A stretch of 64,000 nt of DNA from the NCBI GenBank assembly GCA_003260075.1, contig QLIY01000005.1, forward strand, positions 173,868 to 237,867, read 5' to 3'. The stretch is from Phallusia mammillata (taxonomy: Eukaryota; Chordata; Ascidiacea; Phlebobranchia; Ascidiidae). The notes beneath the pieces were generated by a model. It searched no databases. It was given only the letters and a program-made list of their open reading frames with translations, and was not told where the DNA came from. The position numbers and the translations under genes were made by a program. Positions 36,301 through 46,733 of the stretch are shown piece by piece (positions within the stretch are counted from its first letter, which is position 1; each line of letters opens with the position of its first letter).

Positions 36301-37525
36301 CAATCTTTTACGGATTGCGTACCACCTGACAACTTTTTTATCGCTGCATATCACCTAAACCAGTGGTTCTCAACAAGGGCCCATGGCCCCCCCGGGGGGC
36401 CACGTGCTGTGTTCCGGGGGGCCACGGGTGTTGAATCACCAGAAACACCCACTAAAATCCATTTCCTTTTTAACTTTATTCCCCAATTTAATAAACTATT
36501 TCACATACTATTTGTCTTCACTGATTTTTTTACGATTACGGATTCTTGTTTATTCTATTCAACCTGTTTAAAGTCGAAATTACTACCGAATTCCAACATG
36601 AGATTGCCATTTACATTTTTAAGGGTGCCACAGGTCCTACAGGGTTACTTGAAGGGGGCCACGAGGTCCAAAAGTTACTTTTAGGGGGCCACGGTTAACG
36701 AAAGGTTGGGAACCACTGACCTAAACCCTGTTTAAATGGGTTCTTCTAGACGTAACAATCAACATGCTTTATTATTTAAAGTTGTATTATCTAAACACCT
36801 AAATAAAAAAATATTATTTGTAGAATCCCGCTCTTATCACTGCACAAGGGAGTATCCCTATTCTACAACAACAGCCACAACAACAAGGGCAACAACAGCC
36901 TCCAAATGCCACCCTAGCACAAAAACCGGGCGCCCTTGCAGCAATCACCACCGTCCAGTCGCAGTTTCAGCAAACTCAGTCGTTATACCAACCCGTGTCT
37001 GTAACGCAGCAGGCTCAGTTAACACAACAACAAGTACAAGCGCTGCTGCAACAACAACAACAGCAACAACAGGTTTATCCGCAAGCTGCCGCGCAACAAG
37101 GCTACCAAGCACAGGCATCAACGCCGACTGTGGGTTCACAGCAACCGGTCCAAGCATCACAGCACCTTCCTACTCAAGCAACCACGTACCAAGGTCAGCC
37201 CGGCGCCTTGGCTGGAAACTACGCGCCAACACAGACTCCTTTTCCACCGCAGCAGCCTCAAACCAGGCCTGTAGCGCAGCCAGGCACCGCACTGGGCATG
37301 CCAAGGCAACAACAACAGCAACAGCAACAGCAAGGAACGAACGTAGCAGCGTCCATAACGAGCCCAACGAATTCGGGACCGACCCTTAATCAACCGCAAC
37401 AGACATTTCAGGCGTCCACACCAACTCACGTGACCAATCCCGCCTCTACGTACTCGACGTTTATTCAAACGAGCGCGGCCACGTCAGGCGGAAAACCCAC
37501 AGAGCCCCGCGTGACACAGTCGTAG
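27317..37525 (+). CDS. TSC22D: Long-isoform TSC22-domain protein with C-terminal Gln-rich tail, complete
   Basis: TSC22-domain proteins are leucine-zipper regulators that dimerise and, in their long forms, bind NRBP1/WNK-pathway partners. Eleven exons join in phase to 819 codons: 27317-27486, 28073-28394, 29221-29295, 29588-30243, 30689-30766, 31471-31519, 32140-32310, 32959-33003, 34463-34577, 35958-36034, 36824-37525. Conserved long-form blocks occur in order: KKKGFQITSV with DELDESHTSYSD (~residue 75-105), then SRVYKVVKRESFQPVKRERARWTCFDYLD, then the TSC box (~434-507). Vertebrate long forms carry their Gln-rich region before the TSC box; here it follows (~508-819). The start is the Met at 27,317 (MEPHKKESG). 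Whether a short isoform is made cannot be seen. Family identity is very secure; which vertebrate paralogue it matches is unclear, most like TSC22D1/D2. Confidence 0.93.
27810..27996. repeat. hAT-like MITE, decayed
   Basis: Starts CAAGTGGTTATTAACCTT and ends AGTTTGAGAACCACTG, with partial flanking duplication (TCTATAT on both sides). In TSC22D intron 1. Confidence 0.6.
28073..28394 (+). other. TSC22D: TSC22D exon 2: N-terminal conserved motif of long isoforms
   Basis: Encodes SKKKGFQITSVKD followed by an acidic stretch DELDESHTSYSDMSYSRTTD and SASEDTLN. This block is specific to long TSC22D proteins and corresponds to the region reported to contact NRBP-type pseudokinases. It shows the gene is not only a short leucine-zipper isoform. 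Confidence 0.92.
28492..29049. repeat. TA-flanked inverted-repeat element split by one hAT insertion
   Basis: The host starts CAGTAAACCTGGCTCG and ends AACCAAGATTTACTG. Inside it 28,607-28,998 is a hAT-type element (CAGTGGTTCTCAAACTT to ACTTTGAGAACCACTG) with perfect target duplication ATTTAGGC. The insertion point in the host corresponds to that in the 16.3-kb copy. Confidence 0.85.
31471..32310 (+). other. TSC22D: TSC22D exons 6-7: TSC box and leucine zipper
   Basis: Exon 6 gives SVRIDNKIEAAM and exon 7 DLVKKHLMLAVRDEVDELKE, then heptad leucines through KMKKENDLLKGVLTPEQQ. This is the signature TSC box plus zipper that mediates dimerisation. The 30.8-31.4 kb region upstream is pyrimidine-rich but shows no clear alternative first exon. 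Confidence 0.96.
33772..34067. repeat. hAT-type MITE family B, copy 2
   Basis: CAGTGGTTCTCAAACTG to GATTGGGAACCACTG, with perfect target duplication CTTTATAC. In TSC22D intron 8. Confidence 0.87.
34860..35020. repeat. hAT-type MITE family A, copy 4 (5' end truncated internally)
   Basis: The right end TTTGAATCCCACCACTG is intact. The left end lacks about 14 bp after CAG. The target duplication GTTAGATT is perfect on both sides. Confidence 0.82.
35490..35548. repeat. Dispersed ~58-bp repeat shared with 57,521-57,579
   Basis: Both copies share AACTGG, ATCAGCCCT, a run around CATGC/TATGC, AGCGATCAC and ACTCAT in the same order and spacing. This copy lies 40 bp upstream of the tRNA-like sequence, so it may be part of the same SINE-type family. 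Confidence 0.5.
35590..35662 (+). repeat. tRNA-like sequence, probably a SINE head or tRNA pseudogene
   Basis: 73 nt with a perfect 7-bp acceptor stem (GCCTGTG/CACAGGC) and a perfect T stem (GTGGG/CCCAC) around TTTAAAT. The anticodon stem GAGTC/GGCTC has a loop CCTGAAA that lacks U33. The D stem is mispaired. It is followed by TTTTTCTAGCC, similar to the tail after the tRNA-like B box at 60,470. A functional tRNA is unlikely; a tRNA-derived retroposon is the better reading. Confidence 0.55.
35816..35963. repeat. Direct duplication across a C10 run
   Basis: 35,816-35,884 and 35,895-35,963 are near-identical. Both contain the acceptor TTGTTTCAG|ACCCCA used by TSC22D exon 10; only the second is followed by the complete exon. 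Confidence 0.85.
36361..36718. repeat. hAT-type MITE family C, inserted in another hAT fragment
   Basis: CAGTGGTTCTCAACAAGG to GGTTGGGAACCACTG, with perfect target duplication ACCTAAAC. It is an inverted relative of the element at 16,435-16,795 and shares the GGCCCATGGCCCCCC end. It interrupts an older fragment starting CAGTGTTCTCAATC at 36,292. Confidence 0.85.
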
Positions 37526-39929
37526 CAGCGGAACACGTGACTCACAATTTGTCTGTTGCCATGGTTTTGCGCGTCAAAAGTTCATCTCTCAAGATACGAT
37601 ACCTCCTGGTGCTGGGCCGAATTCGGATTTTTCTCTTCAGAACCACCATGCCACCACCGATACAAGTTATAACAGGATCTCTTTCATGCTTGCCAAATCA
37701 CCCTACAACTGCAATGGTGTTGTACATGAACGTGTGTAGTTCACATATCAGCCATTCTTCGACGAATTTCCAGTCCCTAGTGTGTGATGGCGTCCCCCTG
37801 TACGTATTCTATATACGTGTATAGAAAAGCTGCTGCCTTAGAATCAGAACAAAATCATACCGGTCGTCGACTGTACGTACTATCAGAGGCCGCGCTCTGA
37901 AAGGCAAAATATACACGACTTTCTCGGCCGGAGAACTCACATGCTAGCTATACTCTTCTTTTTCTATATCACTGTTGTGTCGCATATTTTCCGCTGCCCG
38001 AAACCTTGAATTGTGTTTCGCGAAAAAGGCGTGCGCCCAACTAAGTGTCGCACCGTGCCCCATTCGGTAAACGTCTTTATACATATTCTATATTTTCGCC
38101 CAAAGCGTGCTTTGTCATCGCTTGCCTAACCTTTTAGCCTGGTCGCCACGACAAAAAGAAAACTTATGGCTGTAGGTTAGTGGTTTTGCCTTTAAATTTG
38201 GTTAAAGTGTTCTTACATTTTTCGTTTTGCCCCTCTCACAAAATACGGCGACGTCTTTAATAGTTTGCGGAGCTTGTTGATTTTTACTTCGCTTCTATAT
38301 AAATTACCCGGCGTAGCCACAAATGGACAGCCGAAAATCTTTATTTATAACTTTTGAACAAACTTAGCTGCTATAGACGACTGCATGGTTTAATATACAC
38401 AGTCGTTTTTTTCCGAATAGCCTTTGAAAATCATTTTGTGTCAAGTCACCATTTGTGAACATGTCACACCGCGTGTCTTTGTGGAAGTGATATTTTGATG
38501 CACTTAAGACCTTGATTGTATTGGACAGTGCGACACGCTTTCAAGGAGTCTTCGAAAAACACGCGACCTATTTTATCACTTACGAAATTTCGAGTGTGTT
38601 TTGGTGTGTGTTCGGGTTTGCATTTAGAATGCCCAGTTTCTCAGCTTTTTGTCAAGTGGGAATGTGTCATTAAAAGGTCGGTTCATTGGATCTTCGTTTC
38701 TTCAATATAAAAAAAGCATTAAAACTTTATTTTAGAGTGTATTAATGCAGCACTTTATAAGTATGTTACACCCATAAAGGATCCAATAGTTGATGTAAAA
38801 TGCGTTGCAACATCAGCTCTTCAAAAGTTTGGGTTGCGAGAATGTCTAATTTATTATGTCACCCTGCTTGGACACATTTAGGGCCCAAACCGGGATTTTT
38901 TGAACTTAACTGTCTAGTGCTGGGTAAGTATTCACCAAAGTAAGCACCTGCTTAAATTAATAGCGTTAAGAAATGGGGCACCACAAAAACTGCATACCGG
39001 TAGGCCAACTTTAAAAGGGTGGCCTAATATTTAAATATACTACCAAAGCTTTAAAGTTCATGAAAAACATTTTAGTTAGGTATTCGTCTGTAAGATTTTG
39101 AGGTCTGTATATTTCGCCTTTACAGCATCATCAGTAAGCAAGCGAATGACCCTGTTTTTCGTAAATTAATATACATCCGGTTTATTATAGTCTTATTTCA
39201 CTACCTTAAATATATGTATGCATATTTCATTTATAAATAACACAGAAATGAAACTATGTATATTTTTATCACAATAATACGTAACCGCCAGGTGGCGTAC
39301 AACTACTGTGACGCACTTGAGTGCTTTAGGGGGTGCGCAGGTGTCGATTGTGTGTATTAGGATCAAGCACCAGTGGGTCGTTAAATGTTGACTTACGGGT
39401 GTACGTGGAAGTAAACATGCGCCATCATGTTCAACGGCCGAAGAATTAGAGCTTAAAATTAAAAAGCGAAATTAAGGTAAGATTCGTAAAAGCTTCACGT
39501 TGTAAATGTAAACCAAGTACAAAGTCTGCGGCTTAGGTTTGCAGTTAGAACTTTATTATTCGTTGTCACTTGAAAAGGATAAATAATTGTCCTATTGGTA
39601 GCTATCGTTAGGTTTTCAACTTTAAAGGCTGAAACACAGTTGTAAAATTTGGGGCATTAATTACGTTTGTTGGAATAAACAGATTACTTTTTATTTAACA
39701 AAAACATTTAATTTTTAAAAGTTGTGATGCACTTATTTACTTATTTAACCACAAAACATATGTTTAAATATGTGCTTTAAACTGCCAATTTTACAAGCAT
39801 GGTTTGATGGGTAATTTTTTTTTTAAATCTGTACAAAAAACTGCTGCATGCGAACTGCCATCTTTTTTACTTTATTTTCTATTTGTACTCATTTTTTTAC
39901 TGTGAATTGAAAAATGTTTTGTTTACCAG
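37526..39929. other. TSC22D 3' UTR and intergenic region
   Basis: A long 3' UTR probably runs to about 38,740, where ATTAAA and TTTATTTT occur. I see no coding sequence. Positions 39,100-39,134 carry, on the minus strand, CTGATGA...GGCGAAAT, a degenerate hammerhead-like motif. Positions 39,288-39,300 read CCGCCAGGTGGCG, near the presumed promoter of the next gene. Confidence 0.5.
39290..39476 (+). promoter_or_regulatory. Probable promoter and 5' non-coding exon of the MYO16-like gene
   Basis: A CpG-richer stretch ends in a donor (AAATTAAG|GTAAGA, exon end 39,476). The next acceptor is TTTACCAG at 39,929, 16 nt before the start codon. The 5' end of the non-coding exon is not defined. In a genome with spliced leaders the acceptor at 39,929 could instead be a trans-splice site. 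Confidence 0.45.
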
Positions 39930-39945
39930 ACACGGGTAGTAAAAG

Positions 39946-41180
39946 ATGGATGAAACTTCTCTGGAAGACGGTGATAGCATGTCTTACAGAGTAAAAGAAG
40001 ACCTGCTCACTGAAAATCTTCTGAATGAAAATCGACGAAGAAAAGCAAAAGTTTTAAGATTACAGCAGGTGTGTGCGCTTTGCGTTACTGCTTGAAGGAT
40101 GTTTTTTATTACTCTATGCAAGGTAGTCTGTTATACAGAGTGGCTTACATTCAAATTAGTGCCATTTGGAAAACAATAGGGTTTCACTTCTTATCATTTT
40201 GCATTTGGCGTATTATTTTTGTAGTCAAACAAACCTAAGTTTTGTAATAAAAATTGTTCATTACCAGTCAAGGCATATGTGCTAATGGCATCTTGGTCTC
40301 CCTCTAAATGGTTTGGCGTCAAAGTTTACTCCATGTTGCACAGTTGCACCCTGTTCGTATATTTTTGACACCTGCAAAAATTAATGCAGTGCATAAAATA
40401 AATCCAAGTAGAGACTGTGATCTCATGGTGCTTCTGTGATACCCCTGCACATAGGGAGCTTGTGTGTATGGCCGGACACATAAAAATCTGTACCCAACTG
40501 GTGTGTGGTTGGACCAGAGTTGTTAACGGGCCTGGAATTGGAGCCCGGACCCATATTGTTTTTGCATAGCCCGTTTAGGCCTGAAGGTTTCATTTATAGG
40601 CCTGTATATCAGGAAAGACCAAGAGAAAAAACTAAATAGACAATAGTAAACATTTGGTCTTAAACAAGGCATTTTAGGGCTGTTTGATATTAGATCAGGT
40701 CCAGTAGCTGGTTGCTTTTTTTAAGAAACTTAAGCCCGACCCGGCCAGACTTACAAATCTGGGTTGTACATCCAATTTTTCTCACTGTACTTTTTGGTGC
40801 AGTCAGCAAGTTTGTATGCCTAAAGCACTGGAACATGTGATACTTATGTAAAACACCAATTCTAAACATATGTTCTTCATTATGTAATTAAACTTTGTTT
40901 TGTCAGCTGAAGAACTATCAGAGCCAACTTACAGACAGCACGTTACCAATGAGACAAAAACCTGATGAACTAAGAAAAGTAAAATTTAGTCCGACCAGTT
41001 TAATTCAAGATGCTATTAAGGAAGGAAACAAATATGAAGGTGGTGTTTTACTTACAAATTTGCTTGGATAAAATATGTCCCAAATTAAAACAATCTTTTT
41101 CACAATTGTTTTGGGTAAAAATCTTTATGCTATCCTGTATTTGCACTTAATGACATTGTCCAAAATTTCATGCTAAACTT

Positions 41181-41253
<73 letters not shown>

Positions 41254-44200
41254 GTGTTGGATCTCCTTTCCAATGGTGTGTCTGTCAACTTTAACGATAC
41301 CCAGAGCGGCGGAATGACACTTCTTCATCAGGCCTGTGTGTATGACGACTACATCATAGCACAGTCCCTAATAAAGCAAGGTAAGCAAACTTGAGTGTGG
41401 TTCAAAGTCATAAACCATGAGTGCAATTTACGACCATCTTTTATTACAACTCTGTCCTCAGGTGCCTCGGTCAACACATTTGACGATTATCGGTGCACAC
41501 CTTTGCACATATGTTGTTTATGGAACTCTATGAAGTGTGCTCAGCTACTGTTGTCTGTAAGTTTCATGAATGTTGCTTTTTTCTGGCCAGTCAATGAACT
41601 TTTTTCTTTTTTGATAGAGCGATGCTATGACTAATGCTTTGGATGTGGACAGTAATTTTGCCATCGATCTTGCACCTGAAGATAGTCACATGAAAGCTAT
41701 GATAAAAAAACATATGCAGCAAAAGCTTAAAGTTGATGAAAGTGGGTTTAACAGATATTTCACATTTTTTTGCACCTTTTAACTGAGAATTAGAAGGAAA
41801 AAAATCTGACATTAAAAAAGCGTATACTGATGTCACTTTCAAAATACTATGGTTTTGGTATAAACTGACTTGATTTATTATTAAACATAATAAAATTGTA
41901 GCAATACAATTGCCATTGACCATCACTAAACAAAATAAGTTTTACACAAAATAGGGAAAATGATGCATGTAGACATTATAAAAAACTTTTAGTTTTTGTC
42001 TAAGAGCAAACTGTACATTACCCCATTTTTCCCCTAATTAAATTTATGAGTTCAATTTATATTTTACAGTATTGATAAGATTCTATTTTGTAGGCCAACT
42101 TAACAGTTTAAGAAACAAGACACAAAAAATGATGCTACATGACATCAGAAATCTTTTAGAACAGGGCTTGTCTGTTGATAACCCAGGACCTACAGGTATT
42201 ACGCTGGTAAGTTAAAAGGTAATGCCTGCAATAAAAAGGTGGAGATTTAACCCATTTGTTTCCATAGCTACATATAGCGGTTACCAATGGGTATTTATCT
42301 GCTGCGCGGATGCTGCTTGAAAACAGCGCCAATGTGAATGTGGCAGACACACATCTATGGACCCCTTTGCACTGTGCTGCTAAATATAAACAAGTTGGTA
42401 TATCTACATTACAAATGATTATATCTTATAAGCAATAGACCTCACTGAGTCCCAAGTTTTTTAAGGCTGTTACCTTTCCACAATATTCGAATTTTTTACT
42501 CCTGACCACTTATAATTTATCACCTGTAATAAAGCCACTAGTCCTAACAAGTCTAGATCACAAATGATTTGTTTGAGAACATTCTGTATTATAAAAATGA
42601 TGTACAGACCTAAGTAGTAGATTAAAGTCCATCTTTAATTCTAAATTTTTGAATCAATTTCTTAGAAAAAAATTATCAAATTTGTTTGTTTTCTTTCACA
42701 TTTTCTTTTACTTAACTTAACAGATACAGCAACAATTTAAAAGGGGCAAAACCCACTTTGAAAGCTTGTGCTGTACATTTTCAGGCCAAAATGGTAAAAC
42801 TACTTCTGTCACATTATGCCAATCCTCACGCTCGTTCAATCAGCAACCTCACTCCAAAAGACCTGACCCAAGATCAGGAAATTGTGAAGATGTTGTCCAA
42901 TGCAGAAGACACCTTTCTTGGTAACATATTAATTACAATTTAAAGGGATTTCTAAACAGTCATTTTCAAAAAAATATTTTGTTAGATCTTGATAACCAGA
43001 AAACTCCTTCAAAACCGAAACGCTTTTCTGCAAGTCTTTTGGATCAGAATGATGGAGAGGAAATTTTCCGAGTGCAATCTAGACTAATGTAAGTGTCATG
43101 TTTTTTGCCAGTTTCACTTAATTAATTTTACTTTGTTAATCTGCTGGCAATTGTGGTTGCTCGCTTCATCAATTTGCCAAACTTTTATTATGGTTTTGAA
43201 GTTATGTATGCAATGAAGCAAAATAAAATATATACACATATCGATTTAATTGTAATTTTCTGTATTGAGTCACTTATTTACAATCTTACAAATAGTCTTT
43301 GCATATAATAAGCTTTGCACAAACTTTTTCATATTTCTTGGCCTGCACAGCTTGAAATTAGCATCTTTGTTTCAAAACATGCTCAAGTAATGGTTTATGG
43401 TATATGGCAGCCACCTTATAATGATAAATTTTAAATGTTACAAAAGCCAATTAAAGCGAGCACATAAAGCGCTGGTTTACTGGTTTACCTTCCAGTTATA
43501 AGCTGCAAGGTGGCTTGATGTTTTTTACTAGAGGATGTCAAGGCCAAATTTAATGTTCTTTTTTTCACAGTCAGTTTTATCAAGTGTCACTATCCAGTTG
43601 ATTTTTGCTAAATTCATCCTGGTACCTTAAACTCGATATATACACAAAACATACTCTATGCTATTCCTTTCCATATGTGGTGCATTAAAAGTTTTAAGCA
43701 TTATCTCTCTTTCCAGATGTGCTTCATCAATGAGCAAAAGAGACTTAACCAGTGAACTTCAGTTACTCAAAACATCAATACCTCAGCTGGCACGAGATAT
43801 ACAGAATGAGAAGCAACCTACCTTTAACACTAGCATAAGGTAAAATTGTACTATAATTAGTTAGTTTTGTGCCTTTGTAATGTGGTAATGCTGTAACTAA
43901 TCAACATCAGTTAATAATGTGATTTGCGTATGTTTTGCAGTGGACAACCTATTACTCAAAATCAAGGATTTATGTTTTCGGCACCGCCACCCTTACCACC
44001 TAGAGATGATGGGTCTCCGGCACCTCAAACTTCAAGACCTTTGCCAGTGAAGCCAATATTTTACCAAGTAATACATAAACTACCAACAATTAATACTAAT
44101 TTACTAACTTGTAAAATGCTGTAGGCATGTATTACAAGCAATGGGTCGGTGGCTATGTGATTTTGCCTTTATTTTCTTGGTGTTCTGTTTCAACTAAACT

Positions 44201-46659
44201 AATCCGTTAGACAGCACATGCCCAACTTCGCAAACTTTTTATCTTGCATCTAATTGCCATTTGTGAGGTGTGTAGATCAGTACTAAAGCATAACATGAAA
44301 ATGAAATATTACAGTGATGTGTAGATTGACTTTTTCCTAAAATAATCTTTTTTCCTAAACTCGTTTGAAACGGACTCGTTTTTTTGTGAATTTTTGGAGT
44401 ATTTTAACTTCTACAAAAAATTTGCTTACAGCTGTACTTTTCTATGAAGTAAATCATGCGAAAAAAATATCCCCATTCAAAAAAATGTCTTACTTAACAT
44501 AGTGCTAGCAATATTAAAACCAGTCTTGAAAAACACACAAAAATATTTTTTTGCAAATCATTCTTATTTTTGCATGCCAAGCATTGCACCATTTTTTTTT
44601 CCACCCTTTTGTTGTTATTTTTTGGTTTCTTCTCATTTCTTACTTTTGTTTATTTTTGTTTGTTATTAAGAGTACTAATCTGCATGACGAAAGGTTGCAC
44701 AAGGCTGTGGTAACAATTCAACGAGGTAACATTTCTGTGTTTCTATCTTTATGTTTTATTATTTGTTTCTGACGTAGAATGTTGTGCACATTAACAATGC
44801 TCTGCTGAATAACTTTTCAGTTTTGAATATGACCTTAAGGCATTGCTTCTCAGCCTTTTTGGATGTCCTATATTTGCCTCATTATGACAATAAGCAAAGT
44901 AAATGAAATTAGGTACAGAGTGGTCCAGTTAATGGCATATCAAATTTATCAAGCTTTTTTATGCAATCATTCACAATATGTGATATTCAAGACGACTCAC
45001 TTAACAAATGGCCATTGTTGTGATCAGCAAATCTTCGGAAAAATATGAAATATGAGATTAACTGGATTTGTCTGTATTGCTATAAAAATCACAGACACAA
45101 AAACCTTTTACAAGTTAATTTCATTGTTTGAACTTAAAGCTGAGAAACAATGCAAAAAGCAGTAGTTTATCATTGAATTAACATACCCCCCCCCCTATGA
45201 AATATGAGATTAACTGGATTTGTCTGTATTGCTATAAAAATCATGGACACAAAAACCTTTTACAAGTTAATTTCATTGTGTAAACTTAAAGCTGAGAAAC
45301 AATGCAAAAAGCAGTAGTTTATCATTTAATTAACATGTCTGTATTTATGACTGGTGAACATTTCAGATTGTTCAAAATTATGATTACAATTTTTGTTTAC
45401 ACTTTCAGCTTTTAGAAAGTACCAGCGTCGTCCAGAGATCATGCTCTCTCGAATGCTTCGCAATATAGATGATTGTGGAAATGGATTTTATGATCAGGTA
45501 TGTTCAAGTCAGTGTTTCAAATGTTTTTAAAAGGAATATAGATTTTTCCTACAGAATATGTTTCTGAAAGGAATATAGATATTTCCTATTCCTGAAGAAT
45601 ATATATATATATTGTTGTAGATTATCTGTAAACTATTAAGGCAATTCAAAAAAATGCATGCAACTTAATTTTTAGGGCAGTAAAAAAACTGATCGTGAGA
45701 AAACACTTCACAATAAATTGAAATTGCACTGTGTATTTTAAAACACACCCCATCCATTTTGACCATCTTGAGTCAAGACATTTATGGGCATCACTACATT
45801 ACATTGGAATCTGATAAGTTGACCAAAAAAGTCACCAATAAAAAATATGGAATGAAAAAACGAATTTTAAGCCAACAACAAAATTACAATAATAATAAAA
45901 AAATGATGAGAAAAAAATTAATAAAAAAAATGTTAACGGACTTAGATACAATAGACTCAATATGAACATAAGGCATTCAGGCGTTGCCAGTCCGACGAAT
46001 GTAAAAATTAAACAAACAACAACACCATACGCCCGGCGTATATTAATTAAAATTACACGTGCGCTTGTGTGCAATTGAGTACGATGGTTGCGTACAACTT
46101 TACAACTGAAAGTTTAGACATATCCAAAATAACCTTTTCACCTATTTTTCAGATTTGTATTTTTGCTAAACTGTTGGCATCGTCTTAATCTTGTTCTAAC
46201 GGATTTGGCAAAAAATATAAATGCAGTTGTGGGATTCACATTTTTTGTCAGCCGGCTCTATCACAAAAGTCATATATTTTCAGCTGGTTCAGTTACAAAA
46301 AGTCCATTGACAGTAACAAGTAATGCTAACCGATTCGCTGATCTCATAAAATTTCGTGAGACGGTTATATAGAACCGGTGCGAACCGGCTGAATCCCACC
46401 ACTGTATAAATGTCATAAAATGTTTTTTTTGTGGCTTGTTTAGTTTGTCCCAAATATATTATTAGCCTCAAATCATACTATTTATTTATTGCATTTACAT
46501 TAAAACATATAATTATTCGAAGGTGGTTCTACAAAACGCCGACGACATAGCAAAAGAGAGTGACCGTCAGAGGGCGATAAAGGTCCAGCAGCGCAATAGT
46601 TGGAGTGCCGATGCACCAAAAGCAACGCAAGGCTTTATGAAGCAGGATAGACCCTTGTC

Positions 46660-46733
<74 letters not shown>

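Larger units (their letters stand above)
32959..37525 (+). other. TSC22D: TSC22D exons 8-11: Gln-rich C-terminal extension
   Basis: Exons 32959-33003, 34463-34577, 35958-36034 and 36824-37525 add about 312 residues after the TSC box, rich in Gln, Pro, Thr and Ala. They include an uninterrupted run of 8 Gln encoded by mixed CAA/CAG codons at about 37,045-37,070 and a second near 37,307-37,330. All four exons join in one phase and the last ends at TAG (37,523-37,525). The acceptor of exon 10 lies in a segment duplicated across C10 (35,885-35,894). Confidence 0.85.

Noticed and set aside
36736-37389. 217-codon open frame overlapping the last TSC22D exon
   Set aside because: Shadow frame of the Gln-rich exon (CAA/CAG read in another frame gives Thr/Asn/Ala runs). 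The true frame joins in phase and ends at 37,525.
43089-45408. Possible hidden myosin motor exons
   Set aside because: Read on the plus strand in three frames; no P-loop, switch or LxxxxG-type motor motifs, and the introns are too short.
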